64,000 nucleotides of DNA from Lasiosphaeris hirsuta (Eukaryota > Ascomycota > Sordariomycetes > Sordariales > Lasiosphaeriaceae): NCBI GenBank assembly GCA_030549175.1, contig JAUKUA010000002.1, positions 5,456,001 through 5,520,000 of the forward strand, in the 5' to 3' direction. Positions 20,370 through 33,218 of this stretch are shown here, in pieces. Numbering within the stretch: the stretch's first letter is position 1; each line of letters begins with the position of its first letter. The notes beneath the pieces are model-generated. The model saw only the letters and a list, made by a program, of their open reading frames with translations. It had not been told where the DNA came from and searched no databases. The translations under genes were made by a program, and so were the position numbers.

Positions 20370-23040
20370 AGGGCTATGCCTGGAGATTGTCTGTGGGCTG
20401 GAGATAGCTTAGTACCCATTAAAGGGTATGGAGATGTGGATATCCAGATTCAAGGGCCACAACGGCTAGAACAACGGCCATACCAACGGCTAGAACAACG
20501 GCCACAACCACAGCCACATTCACACCCACAAGGCTTACGCATCTTACGGCTAAGAGATGTGGCCTACTGCCCTGGATTTGCCTGTAATCTTATGTCCCTA
20601 CGGCAACTACGAAAACAAGGCCTATGGTAGGATACTAGCCCTAGTAATAACTGTGTGCGGAGGTCTGATAGCTCTATTCTTAGCTATCTTAAAGACCGAT
20701 ACGACTAGTTCGTCCTAGAAGACCTACCATACAACCACTCCAACACAGCCTTCGCCATACGCCACAATAAGTTTAGCACCTACACACAACGACGGTCAAA
20801 CAAAGCCAACGTAGACCTCTGGCACCTACGACTGGGCCACCTAGGCCTACAAGCACTAGAACATCTAGTCCATCATACGTAAGGTGTACGAATTAGAGAA
20901 CCTACTACTGTTAAATATGTGGCCTATGGAGTATCTAAAGCTGAGCTCCAAACCCGACGCCAGCCAAGAGACCATAACGAAGGTCCTGGCCTACGGCTCG
21001 CAATGGACCTATTCGACTACAAAGAAGGATATAACGGCTCTCGATACCTACTTCTAATTACTGATAGATGGTCAGGCCTAGCCTGGGACTACCATCTTTA
21101 GGATAGAGAAGTAGAGTCTATTATTCTAGCCATAACCTACCTATTCGGTACTCTGGAACAACAATATCAGATAAAACCAAGGGTGGTAGAGTGTAAAAAC
21201 GAATTCCACAAGCCAGTTATCAGGGCCATCTTCACAAAACGATTTATCAAGGTCGAGCCTTCAGTACCTAACACACCTGCACAGAATGGTGGCGCCGAAC
21301 GCTCAGGGGGTGTAATCACAGAGAAAATCAGAGCTATGAGAGCCGGAGCCAGACTTCCAGCAACACTATGGCCAGAGATTGCAAGAGCCGCAGTCTACCT
21401 CTACAATAGGACACTAAAATGCGGCTATAACTAGAAGACTCCCTACGATCGTTTTCACACCCACCTAGCCCACAGATATGGTACAGTTGTGGAAGATAGA
21501 GAGCCAGATCAAGCCCACCTACCAGCCTATGGCTATAAGGCCTATGATTTAATACCTAGTGCTCAGAAAGGAAACAATCAACAGCCAAAGCTAAACCCTA
21601 AAGCCTAGATAGGCTATCTTGTTAGCTATAGCTCTTCAAACATCTATAGGATCTGGAACCCACTGGCCAACAAAGTTATCAACATAAGAGACGTTATCGT
21701 TAACGAAAAAGAGATATTTAGTGGATATATCCAAGCCTTAAAAGACGACAGTTCACATATCTAAATCGACGAACTAAGCTACCTTCTTACAACTATTCAA
21801 CTACTAGAGCGTGAGCAACTACGGCCTACCACACTAAAAGAAGAGCTAGTTGACCAGCCAATGGTTCAAGCCGAAGAAGAGGTTAAAGAACAGCCTCTAT
21901 ATACATGTTTAAGATTTGAGCCGTATTCTACACCTTCTTTATCTCCAGCCGCAGCACTACTTACGGTATCTATTCAACAGGCCATAGTCAAAGCCAACCA
22001 CACAGTCAAAGCTAACCACACAGTCAAAGCTAACCACACAATCAAAGCCAACCACACCTTTAAACCATAGATAGCAGCCTTTACTACAGATCGGCTACTA
22101 CGGCTTAGAACTACCAACAAGAATATATAACTAAAGCCTAGATGCTGATCCACTAACTGTAACAGAAGTACCAACTCACAGGTAGAATCGACCTACAGTG
22201 GTCCCAAGGCATTGAGGTTCTAAGAGATAGACATAAAGGCTTAATTTGGCTATCACAAACAACTTACTTCGACAAAATCGTCTAGTTAGCCGATGCAGAG
22301 CCAACAACAAAGATAAAGGTACCTATGGCTATAACAAAGCTATTACCCTACCACGAAAAGGCTAAGTACTCCTCAATAGCAAGATACTAACAAGAGACTA
22401 GATCTATTCTATACGCCACTGTAATTACGAGGCCAGATATCACTTTTACAGCATTACGGCTAGTCAGATTTAACACTAACCCTAGACCACAACATCACAA
22501 GGCCACAGATCAAGTGCTACACTACCTACACAACACACGCAATATAACGCTACAACTAGGAGGAGAAGACGACTTCGTTATAGCTAGCGATGCCTCTTTT
22601 ACAGATAATAGCCTTGACCATAAAAGCTCCCAAGCCTACGCTATAAAGCTATTTGGTGGCCTCATAGGCTAAAGAGCTAACAAGCAAGATACCGTTACCA
22701 CATCTACAACAGAGGCCGAACTCCTAACATTAGCACAAGCTACAAAAGAGTCTCTCTTCATAAGTCGACTATTAGCCGAATTAACTATACGACTAGACGA
22801 CTATTATATCAAGATCCAATATGACAACAAGACTTTTCGGCTAGTTACGTCTAAATTGCCACTCTACAGACTCGATTACATCATGTAGATATCCATAACC
22901 ACTGGCTACGCTAAGAAGTCAGGAACAAAAGGATCACAGTCGAATATACATCTTCAGCCAAGATAATTGCTGACGGCCTCACTAAAGCCCTCAACTATCC
23001 ACTACACCATCGATTTATCCAACAAATTGGACTCTCTGCA
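20370..23040 (+). pseudogene. copia pol, interrupted and missing RT catalytic core
   Basis: The pol relic begins DCLWAGDSLVPIKGYGDVDI and runs through GAG-pre-integrase, integrase, a spacer with four KANHT repeats, the last part of RT and RNase H (GGLIG-stop-RANKQDTV, where Trp is expected at the TAA). In-frame stops include TAG after WDYHL (21101-21103, Gln expected), TAG before KTPYDRFH (21433-21435, Trp expected) and TAG in KA-stop-IGYLV (21607-21609, Trp expected). It ends with the usual chromosomal-type tail (ADGLTKAL in another frame near 22970). Confidence 0.75.
21983..22060 (+). repeat. 18-bp tandem repeat in copia spacer
   Basis: Four copies of gtcaaagctaaccacaca with minor changes encode KANHTV. 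It sits where the RT core should begin, so it may mark the deletion junction. Confidence 0.8.
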
Positions 23041-23110
23041 CCAGTCAGGAATCGAACCTAGGACCAGATCCAATACTTCAAAGGAAGGCTTAGATCTAAG
23101 GAGGTATGTC

Positions 23111-26100
23111 AGATGGAACAGGGTAGAAGCTACTAGAATTGATAACGTCAACATTGCCACGATAGTGACAACAATAGTCAACCATAAGCAAGGCATATAG
23201 AGTGGCTGTGTGGCTAGCTGAGCCACTACAAGGCTTTGTCTACAACAAGATGTAACTATAAGTAGCACCACTCTGGCCGCAGGCCAGAGAGATACGACGA
23301 GCAGTACAATCACACGATTACAACCCCTATCAAAAGGAGTGCAGTGCTTCTAACATTCCCTTCGTGACTCATAGGTACCCGGTGGGCCCGGTCACGACCA
23401 CCTATCACCATTATAGCTAGACTCAGAACGTCGGGGTCTGGTTCCTGACTTAGAAGACCAGCTGTAGGCCATCGACCATTCCTTTAGTCTTTGCTGTGAT
23501 ACTGAGGTTGTTTAGCTCGTCCATGATAAATCTGAAATCTGGTAATGAAGCCTAGCGCGGGATACCGACAGTACGGTTATCCCTTGCCTATGTGTGGTTC
23601 CAGGTTCTCCGGCTTGACCCAGGGGTCGCTGCCTAAGACCTATTAGTTCCATATGCATATGATATACTTTTTGTTATGCGGACTGGGTCCACTGGTCCCA
23701 GGTCGGGGATATGGCAATCGTTGCAGCAATCGTTGTGGCAATCGCTGTGGCGATCACCTAGCGAGCCACCTTCTTGACCTTAGGTGTGTTAACCAATGTG
23801 ACACCTTCCTTAAGACATAGAGGGTGCGGTTCTTCTGTTCTGGCTATGTCTATGGGTAGAAGTCATGTTAGGTAGGAGGGCATAAGAAAGAAATGATGGT
23901 AGGAAGAGAAGCTAGCATGAATAGAGGGCGGCGGCGGATGGGAATGGCTCCATTTTAGCTTACTGACTTTTGAGCGACCAAGAACCCGGATTGCGGCCCA
24001 CGGAACGCGGCGGTCAAAAATGGAGTAGGCATAGTGGTATGGTAGGGTCGCACGACCAAAGTTTGTACAGAGTACTTTTGAGGGACCTTGCCCCTCACTT
24101 TCAATGCCGCCATAAATGGCGGCCCCAGCAGCGCTTTCTCGCTTTAATCTGTAATCGCCGATCAGATCTTGTTCACGATTTTCGCAACCAACGAGACCTT
24201 GTCCTTCGGCTTCAACTCCTCGGCTTAACTCCCCTCGATCGTGTTGGCCTCGGTCATGGTCTTCTCAGTCTTGGTCTGTTTCGCTGTAAACACCGGTTCT
24301 GGTTACATTGGGTGGCTAATTTAGATTAGTGCACCTCTGACGCCGCACCTACCCGTCCCTGGGGGCGACAAAAGACGGTGTTTTGGCTCTGATCCTCGTG
24401 AAGGTGCATGTCCCATAACTCCTGTAGAGTCTCGCACGATATGGCCCCTCGGCGGCAAGTCGAAAAGCGTAACGGAACACATCGTGGTCGGAGTTTCAAC
24501 AGGTTTCGGTCGTGTGTTGCAGGTTTTCGGGTTTGGCGGCTGGCGTTGGTCGAGCCTGCGTCGTGGTTTTGCTGCCTTGGCGAAGACCTGGACTCGTGGT
24601 GGGTTGGGAGATATTATTTCTGTGGTAGATTGTGAAAAGGCCCAAGTTTATATATTCGCTGAGCATGCGGACATAGTTGTTGGGGTTGCGGGCGGGCGGA
24701 CAAGTTGATGGTGAACCGAGGCTACGTTTCTTGGCCTCAGTTGAACTTGGGCGCCAAACGGCATCGCCTCCACGCTGCTATGCTCCCCCGTCTTTGCATC
24801 ACTGACAGCGATAAACTCGAGCCTCTGCTGGCCACCTCGATGCGCCGATTCGGCCGTCGGCTCACCGACATGTAATGAACCAAGCTCATGGTAGTTACCG
24901 AATGCCCATCACCGCGGTCCTGAAGAGCGCCACCGTAAACGACACAATCTGGAAACAGCCTTTGAGTCGCCCCTGAATAACCGACAGCATGCCGAATCAC
25001 CCACGGCCACCATGTTGGGTCACAACCTCTTTCTCGCCTCTCTACCGAACCACAACCCTGAAGTTCTTTCGTTGCACATTGCATTGCTCCAAATTTTTGA
25101 CGGCCTGGGTGTTGTTAAATTCCGCTCCATGATGCCATCTTCAGCATGACGGCAGCAGTCGCCGTTCAGCAACGGCGGGGTAGGCTGTCTGTCGGCTTAG
25201 CGTTAGTGCGAGAGTACCAGCAAGAGTCCGTTCCTTGTCACTGACGCTAAACGGCCCGCATCAGTGATCAACTCCACGAAAGCCATTTGAGACCTCCAAG
25301 ATCACAACAGGGCCTGGGAGTCTTCAACATTGGAAAGAAAAAGAGACTGATCACCTAATCCCATCCTCGTAACAGAAATCTTGAGAAATTGAAGGAGGTA
25401 CTCCACCTATACAAGTTGCGATCCGTGGAAGGGGGAATGCGGGTCAATCACCTCTCGGCATCGAAATGTTTCGGCCAGCCCACCACCAACAGCCACATTA
25501 GAGATAGATCCCCATATGCTGGAGGCCAGCTGGTAATCGTCTTTGGGGTACTTGGTTGTCGAAGGCTCAGGGTTTGACTCTGGATTGCGAGGCGACGTAG
25601 TGACGGGACCAGCCGAACTCAAGACCCGATTCCGAAGTAGCGTGTCGTTTCTGAATATCTCTCACCCGAGTCTTCTGCCAGGAAGTGATGGGCCTGTGGT
25701 ATGTGTTCTGCGTCAATCGCTGCAAGTCTTCATCGCTGTCAGCTCGATTCTGAGTAGTACCCAAGTCGTTGGGCATCTGAAGGGCCGGCCTGAGCATGCC
25801 GAAGCTCCAAGACACGATTCCCGAGTGCTCCTGTCTGTACGTCGGATCTGGGGTCGCCACCAAGAGGGTGGGTGAGGCGCCGACACCATAGCAGTTTGGC
25901 AATGGTGCCCTACCCGCAACCTTGGGAACAATCTCTCGAGAATCGGTGCCCGGTACGATCATAGGCTCGATCGCAACCATACCCGGAGCCCGGGAGAGCA
26001 ATCACGAGCCGTGTTTCCTGAAAACCATCGGGAGTGAATGCCATATGTCGGCGATGGAGAGGAGCTCTGATCATCCAGGAGGGTTCTCGGGGAGAAAACC

Positions 26101-28221
26101 CGAGAGAAAGCCTGGGCAGGAATCGCCGGCCGGCAGTGGATAGCAACACCCCTGGCTACACGAATATACCCGACTTTCAACCATGATAGGGTCGATGGAA
26201 ACCAGATCACAGGCGGCATCCCATCGGAAGCACTCAATATAGGCTCGATCAGAGGCGGGCGTCGTTTTCAGCCCTCCGAGGTGCCCACTGGCGGCGTTTC
26301 ATGCATTTCTAGGTCCATTCTGTGAGGGCGACAGGATGCGGGAACCGGGGATGTATGTACTGTACACACACAGCAGGGAGAAAGTCCTGAGACCTTATTT
26401 GCAGGCTGCTGGGCATTCCTGGGCGGGGTGCTGCGCATAATTAGGTGTTGATCCTGTGGACTCGTTTAGCGTACCTGGGCCCTGGGTAAAGGCAAGGGTT
26501 GAGACAGCGTGATATCGCGGGCAACGGATGACGGGCGCCGGCGATGCGAGCTCCCAGCAAGGAATCAAACAATAGACTACTGGAGCGCCTTTGAGCATCA
26601 GTATTGCTTTGCTTGGGAGATCGCATGCCGTGAAAATCCGCCTTCCGGACGAAAAGTCCCAGCAGTTGAAGACTTGCGTGTGTTCGAAAATTAAGGGGGG
26701 GGGAAGAGGGGGAGGGGGGAGAGGGGGGCTGGACTCGCCTACGGAAGAAGCACCACCAATAAGTCTACTCCCTCGTTGGGCTTTCAGGCTCTCAACGAGG
26801 CTAACCGCCGCCCTTGCGCAAGGTGACGGCCATTGGATAAACCATGACCCCCTCGCCGAGATCTTCAAGCCTCTCTGGCCCTCCCGGTCTTCCACCACGA
26901 CCCGACCCACCACGAGTGCGAGCGGCTCGGTCGCCGGGCTGGGGATGCTCTTCGTGAAGAGCACACCACGGTATTAGCCGTATAACTGACTTGGCTACTC
27001 GGCTGAGGTGCCTACTGCATGTTCAACGCACCCGCTCTCCGCGTTGAAATGGCCAATTGAGCGAGTCCGCCGGCGGGCTTCCAGATATCCCGCCAGGAAG
27101 AAGTGCATGTGGCGCGTCCGCCATCTACATGGCGTTTTGCGGAGTCGCTTGTCAGTGCCCAGAAGAGTCTCGATCTGTGAGAGGCAAGCAGAACGCTGGG
27201 ATCGGAGCCAAGTCATTGGATCTTTTCGTCTCGCGCTGCTGCAGATGAGACCAGGGGTTGGTGAGCCACGTTTCCCGTCGGGGGGGCAACCCCCATGTTG
27301 GGGGTGAGGTTATGAAAGCCAAGCCACGGGGTCGTTGGCAGCGGAAATCGACCGCTGCTTGAGTCTTGGGCGCCATGGGGAGATCTGAGTACGCTCAACG
27401 GAATCCTCCCCCGCCAGCCGCTCAATAAACGAGCGATCTAGATGCCCCGGGTGGCTGCAGTCATGGAGGCTTAGACATGGTAATAAATCAATAGTTGTCC
27501 AACCTGCTGTTCGTGTCTTGTATGAGTCGTGACCAATGCTGGGAGACTGATGGCGTGAATTGGACAGAAGCAGAACCTGCCCTGAAAAAAGACGGTCCGA
27601 TCATGGTTGTTTCCGAATTTGTGGAACCATCATCTGTTGCCGACTGGGCCGTTTGGGGGTCGCTTCGATGCTGGAGTTTCGAGGCTGACCAGAATCAACT
27701 GACGGTCTAAGTACTACCAAGAAATCGCGCCTTGTGATTTGACCACAACGTCCAGTCAAAGACGCAGCCTGGCCGGTTACGCAGGCACGACAACTGCGCA
27801 CTGCTTGCGCGACAGCAGACAGGATCTCGGGACGGAGATTAATCTCAGCCACTCCTCTCCCTGACAGGACAGGTGTGAATTCCAGAGGGACTGCGGATGT
27901 GAAATGCGGGGCCTGTTCAACAACAAAAGAGGAATAATGAGGTGTGGCGAGATCATAATTGCTTAGAGCATGAATATTTGCATTGAGATGACAGCAGGTT
28001 GATTGATTGGGTGGCCCATCCTGACTTTGACATGCAAGCCGCGCTTGCCGCAACGCAACAACCCGTAGTGTGATGGGAGGGGCATTCGCATATGCCTTTT
28101 TTCTCCCCATACTATCCAATCCCAGTGGTATCTTGAATTTTTCAAACCCGCCCGGAACGCCAGAGATGCAGCCGACCACAGAAAAAGAGAAAAGAAGCAA
28201 AAATATATATCGCAAAGCAGC
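23111..28221. other. Long gene-poor stretch, no gene recognised
   Basis: Both strands were read. Frames up to 189 aa (for example minus 25567-26001 and 26395-26964, plus 23970-24329) show no domain, no consistent third-position bias and no plausible splice partners. A 15-bp imperfect repeat (ggcaatcgttgcagcaatcg...) lies at 23708-23755, and a purine-rich G tract at 26695-26730. The last 300 bases are the 3' region of the bHLH gene. Old, unrecognisable transposon debris is likely but not shown. Confidence 0.4.
26695..26730 (+). repeat. G-rich purine tract
   Basis: Runs of 4-9 G separated by A or AGA. Low complexity, with potential for unusual DNA structure. Non-coding in any convincing frame. 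Confidence 0.7.
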
Positions 28222-29351
28222 TCAGTTCCAGACGCCGGCTGCGCCGCCCCTGCCCATCAGGAGAATCTCGAGGCCTTCCATTCTTCCCCTAAGCGCGCTG
28301 TTCTCCGTCTCGAGACTCCGGTTCCTCCTCTCGAGCTGTATAATGTACTCGGTGGCCTTGCTCAGAACAGTAGCCTTGTTGAGCTTGGGAACTGGGGCGA
28401 CGCCTAGGTCCTGGTCCATGAAGCCATCGTCGGCATCGTCATATGTGGCATGCTCAAGACGCTGGACCACCACCCTCAGGGCTGGCACCGCGTCACGAAG
28501 CTGAGCGATCTTGTCGTTGAGATTCGTGCGGTATCGCTTCTCGATCATGTTGTGTGCTGTCTTCTTAGGTGCCTGTGCCTCCTTTTCTGAATGCCTGCTT
28601 GCCGTTGGTGGTGGCGACTGGGAACTTCGTTTTGGCGAGCTTTCTTCCTCTTCTGACGCCGAGGATGAAGACTTGCGCTTCAGATTGCGCGAAGGATAGC
28701 GCTTAGCGGACTCGACATCGACGGGCACTGTGCTTGATGCCTTGCTATATTGCTGGGCTGGTAGAGTTGCGGTAGCTTGCGGTGACTGGTAATTGACTCC
28801 TTGAGACTGGAAAGGTAGCACGGCTGGTACTAGCGGGACTGTGAGATCCATTGGGTTGACGGCGGGGCTCAGGGAGAGTTTTCGGGTCGGCAGTGGCGAG
28901 ACCAAGGAGTTGTTGAAGGGTTCGTTCTTGAAAAAGCTCTCGGGCTCGGGCGAGTGCTCCGTCGCGTCCCACGATGTCCATTCGTCTGTTGCAGGAAAGC
29001 CGTACGAGCTTGCTGACAAGACCGGAGACACGGGCGAAATGGGCGATGCCGGAGAACCAGCTGACTCCGAGGCAAAGTCGGTGCTAAAGCCAAAGTCTTC
29101 TTGAGGACTGAACAGGGAGATTGGCGAGAATTCTGGGTTGAATGCCTATTGTCGTGTATGGTCAGTGTTGGTGTTCTGTAAAGAAAAGCGCCCGCGACTC
29201 GAGTACCACGATTTGCGAGAGCTACTACCTTCTGCGTCGGAGATGGAAGATACTGGGCAATAGAGAAGGAATAGGTTTAACTAACAGTGCCAGCGGTGCC
29301 AAAGGGCGTTGCAAACGGATCGAACGGCAATGACGAATTAATGGTATCCAT
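28222..29351 (-). CDS. bHLH transcription factor, SREBP-type
   Basis: Two exons: 29351-29286 (MDTINSSLPFDPFATPFGTA, 22 aa in all) and 29145-28222. The intron 29146-29285 (140 bp) has donor GTTAGT, branch CTGAC and acceptor AATAG. The protein is 329 aa. The first two thirds are disordered and Ser/Pro-rich, with an NPEFSPISLFSPQEDFGF activation-type patch, then a KRKSSSSASEEEESSPKRS basic/acidic patch. The bHLH begins HNMIEKRYRTNLNDKIAQLR: the Tyr in EKRYR is the diagnostic SREBP-family residue. A longer loop (TYDDADDGFMDQDLG) follows, then helix 2 NKATVLSKATEYIIQLERR running into a leucine-zipper-like tail. It binds E-box or sterol-type elements in the nucleus by family analogy. No membrane segments follow, so unlike sterol-sensing SREBPs it should be constitutively soluble. 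Targets are unknown. Confidence 0.88.
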
Positions 29352-32300
29352 GTTGGTGTAGCGGGTGGGGCAGTGAACTGCTGATTGCAAGTGCTGGGCG
29401 GTAGTGGCAGTGGCGATGTTAGGGTGGGGATGAGGTTAGTGATGCAACTAGTAGTGTGCAAAGGTAAGGTGAGTGGTGTTATCTCGGCAGATGGATCGCT
29501 GTGGTGATTGTGGTTGTTGGCTTTGTCCTGGTGTTGGAGATTGGATGACTGGACGGCAACCAAGGTGGGTGATGTTGGGGGAGCTTGGGTCTATTTGACA
29601 TGAGAGCGGTGGCATGCAGATGGATGCAAAGGGGCGCAAAGGGACGCAACGGGATGCATCTCGCAAAGTCACCGCTGGACGCCGACTAAGGCGCGGCGGG
29701 TGGACGCTCGTGGGTGCGGATGGATACGGGTGCGTAACACTATGGGCGTTTTGCGACGGGAAACCAGCATCAAAACTGACGATTTATTTTCATCAGTCGT
29801 ACGAGTATGCCTGGGCAAGCACTGGGCAGGCACTGGGCAAATTGGGCCGGGTCTGGACCGGTGGGACACTGTGACGTATCTCGAGACAAGGATGCACGCT
29901 CCCTCTGCTCTGCGCCTGCCAATTGCTCCCATTGCTTCCCCATTTCCGCGGCATGCCAGACAGCTGAGCTGCCATTGGCCCGCGGAGCTGCCCGGTAGAC
30001 CCACGAGAGCATCCGTGAGGCCTTCCCAGGCCATTCTAGATCCAACTGCCACCCCTATCCACACAAAGCCGCTTTCCCGCGAGCGAGGCCATGCATCTTG
30101 GGGACATGCTGCGATCGAGAAGACACAATCTGCATGCGCTCTTTCGGCTCGCACTCCTCTAACAAGCATGGGGAATCTTTCCCCCCGAAAAAGCCCTCCA
30201 CCTGGCCGAGGACGGAATAAGAGCTTTTGCGGTCGACGGGACCATGTCTTGTAGGTAGACAAACACAATGCAAGTCCAAGCAAGACTCGATCTAAAGCTG
30301 AGCGCTGCGATACGGTGCGGTGCGGTGCCACCGTTCAGTACCTTCCTTGATTGGGCAGGCAGTTGGGCAAGTCCAGAGACAGACCGCCGATGCCCAGCCG
30401 CAATTGAAGCTGCCACTGAAAAAGAACGGCAAAGGACTGACTAGTCATCACCCTCACGGGTCATGATCGCGGTGAACTAGCAGTAAAGCATCGTGATGGT
30501 TTCCCCTGTGGCTGGTGAGTGACTGTGACTGACTGAGATGCTCGGATGGGTGGTGTCACAGAAATGGCTCTGAGTGTGAAATGGCACAAAAAGCACAGAA
30601 GTGGGACGATTAGCGCAGACCAAGGGGGATGCCGTGTGGGGTCTAGACCCAGTCTGGTTCGTTAGCCCACAAGTCGTGCGATCGGAAGTCTCCGCCCCTA
30701 AATTGTTAGCAGATGCGTGGTTCACTGCTAGTTTCGGCTGCAGCAGTACAAACCGGCCATCGCGGGAAATTATCGTGAACAGCGCACTTCTGCAAAATCG
30801 CCGCTCGCATTCCTCTTACAAAACTACGACCCGGCCGTTCCAGCACCGTCCTCCGTGGACTCGGACACAGCGAGCACAGTCCGGCAGCCGTCATGGGCCG
30901 AGACAGCATCCCGAAGCGAGATTCAACATGGTGTCAAAGGCGAGCGAGGCAGCACAAAGAGATCGCTAATTTCTTTGCCAATACCCTCGTCGGAACCGTG
31001 GTGCTGGGACAAGTCGGGTCTACCCTCGGCTCGGCTCGACACGAATCTATCTACCCCAACGGACCCGGGCAATCGTTGTTATTTCCACCCAGAATTGGTC
31101 TTCGTCACATGCGCTATCCATTTCCGCCTCTCCGCTCGGTCGCAAGTCGCTAACCCAAAACCATAGTAACGACTTGGAATTGTGCACTTCCAGAGACGCA
31201 CGCATCCGTCCACCCAAAAGCAATGAAGCTAGCCACACCTGCGACAGCAGGCCATTGGTTTCTGTTGTATACTCAATGTACCAGCTTGCTCCAAAGTGCA
31301 ACATGACGAACTGAATTTCCGTGTTCTGGCTTTGCATCCTCTAGACTTTATTCCTGGATCGACCTCACTCGCCCCTTTGTGCTGCTCAACTGCCATGATA
31401 ATGACCATCAAGGGCCAAAACAATGCTGCTAGGCAATCACATGCATCACTATCAGCTTTTTTAGTAAACAGATGAATAACCGCTTTCTCGCAGATTCTAT
31501 TAATCGTGCCGTAATTCAGCGACAGGCTGGTATGTACGCTGGATGGAAAATAATAAGGAGCCGCGGTCAGGACTTGAAACACACAAGTTCAACTAGCAGT
31601 AACGTCAATCTGCAAGTGAAGCAGTTTCCATCATCCAACCAACAAAGAGACACATACCAAATCGACATGCCATCTGCGACCCATCAAGAGAATGCTAGGT
31701 TATAAACGAAAGCCCGGTGTCCACGGTTCAGATCGGCGCTGTCTCAAAAATCCCCCGTGGCTGCCTTGTTTGATGCCAGGTCGCTTCAAGTTATTGGTCC
31801 CAATGCACTAGCTCGCTCAAAGTCAAGTCCGACTTGTTCAATACTAAGTGGATGGACTTGGTTCTGGTCGACAAAAGAGCTGACTTTGAATGCTCAATGA
31901 GGAATTTGCGATTCATCCAGCCTTTCACCCCTTTGCCTGCTTTCCCTAGTCAGACTTGGTGCCCAGCGACAGATTCCAACGAATGAAACTTGACGTCTGC
32001 TAGATAAAACGGCCGCTAGAGAGAGGCATTGCAATGGTATCGCTAACGTTCAGGCTGAGCGGCACCACAAGTCAGGCCTCCGGTTAGGATTCACAAAGGC
32101 GCTCCGATACAGGAATATAGTTCCTTCTTCGGGAGGCTGCCCTCTTTGCGCGAGTGACTGGAAGCTTGGCCCATCCTCCGGTGGCTTGTTTACGGGATTC
32201 GCTCAGAGGCACTGCACTGCCAGGCGGCGAAACTCAACAGCAGGACTGGGTGAGAGATCCGATAGACAACGACGCCAATAAAGGCGCTATGAACTAGGGA

Positions 32301-33123
32301 CATGTTAGAATGATGAGCAGGGGTGGAGTGATATAAGGTGTCTTGCAAGACTTTTCCTTCTAGAAAATTCTTGGCATCGCGCGTAAAACACAGTCGATCC
32401 TGGTACCAGGGCCGATGTTACACAACGCCGCCACGCCGGCGTATGCCAGGTTGGGCTAGGCTATGTTCCATACTCGCAATATATCTCAGGCGGAGCATCT
32501 GGTTCCCATCAGCTACTTTTACTTTGATGTTGGGGCTGGAGACTACGGGATTTACACGACTGCTGTAATGTGGAAATCAGCCATAGATTGCGCAGCGATG
32601 TTTTGCTCGCTCCGGGTCGCACGCGATTTGCGGTACGAAGTTCGACATGCCTGTGCTGCTACAGTGTTACGCATGGCCCAGGCCTGCCACATGATCTGAT
32701 AGTACGATAATAAGAATGCCTGGCGACCTAGTCAGGATCGCTTAGGACACATCCAGCTTGCATCCTTTGCGCTGAATTTACTATCAGAGATGGGATGACG
32801 AGCGGTATTTTTAACTCGCCCAGGCGGCGTGGTCCCGCGCACCCTCCTTAGCTTCACAGGCGGCTAGATTGCCAGCCAAGATATGGATAGGGTCGCTTCT
32901 CATTATGTCATCGTCGATACAAGGTAGGCGATAGCGGGTTGACGCTCATGCTTTTGAGTGAGAGTCGGCTTGGCGGGCCTGCACTTCCGTGTCCCGTCCA
33001 CGGGGCCTTAATGTGTGTGCCGAGCGAGAAACAACTGGACTGGTGCGCAGAGCAGGGCGACTGCGGGAAATTGGGTCTGAAGAGGCAAAAAATGTATCTT
33101 CCGAGCCAGAAAGAGCTTGAAGA
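29352..33123. other. Gene-poor upstream and intergenic stretch
   Basis: Starts with the long 5' region of the bHLH gene. Frames on opposite strands at 29669-30331 overlap each other and are both probably accidental. Frames near 30.6-31.2 kb and 32.3-32.7 kb lack protein-like character. Short repeats: gcactgggcaa near 29820-29840 and gcggtgcggt near 30310-30325. No gene recognised. Confidence 0.4.
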
Positions 33124-33218
33124 TGACAACGGTATGATTCGAACTCATGCCCTTCCGGATCGAGACTGCATTAAGAGTGCTCCCTAATGTGGCGCCTTCA
33201 ACCCTCGACCATATTGGC
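33124..33218 (-). pseudogene. tRNA-Leu-like relic
   Basis: Read on the minus strand, GGTCGAGGGTTGAAGGCGCC matches the D-arm of class II (Leu/Ser) tRNAs closely. It is followed by an anticodon-arm region with TTAGG, a long variable arm and a T-loop GTTCGAATC. The 3' end CGTTGTC should pair with a 5' GACAACG, but GCCAATA is present (4 of 7 match), and the T stem also has mismatches. It is therefore a decayed gene or a tRNA-derived repeat; the isoacceptor cannot be fixed. Confidence 0.4.

Larger units (their letters stand above)
18920..23110 (+). mobile_element. Ty1/copia retrotransposon relic
   Basis: Domains appear in copia order: gag-like (about 19220-19800), protease/GAG-pre-integrase (WHLRLGHLGLQALEHLV, about 20820-20870), integrase core (LRLAMDLFDYKEGYNGSRYL and YLLLITDRWSGLAWDYHL near 21000-21100; PAQNGGAERSGGVITEKIR near 21270-21330), a remnant of reverse transcriptase, and RNase H (ASDASFTDNS, TTEAELLTLAQATKESLF, about 22590-22760). 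The frame is cut by many stops, mostly TAG and TAA where Gln or Trp is expected. The conserved RT YxDD block is missing: the text jumps from a low-complexity spacer (about 22070) to the end of RT. No LTR pair was found. Confidence 0.85.

Noticed and set aside
23036..23100. tRNA-like string (gaatcgaacctagg) after the copia RNase H
   Set aside because: A T-arm-like stem is present but no D arm, anticodon arm or acceptor pairing fits; it overlaps copia coding text, so treated as coincidence.
26395..26964. 189-aa minus-strand frame
   Set aside because: Contains the translated G-rich low-complexity tract (PPLPPPPLPPPL) and no recognisable domain; codon use not gene-like.
29669..30331. Long overlapping frames on both strands (220 and 184 aa) upstream of the bHLH gene
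   Set aside because: They overlap almost fully on opposite strands, have no domain or splice partner, and lie in the 5' region of a convincing gene; open by GC content and chance.
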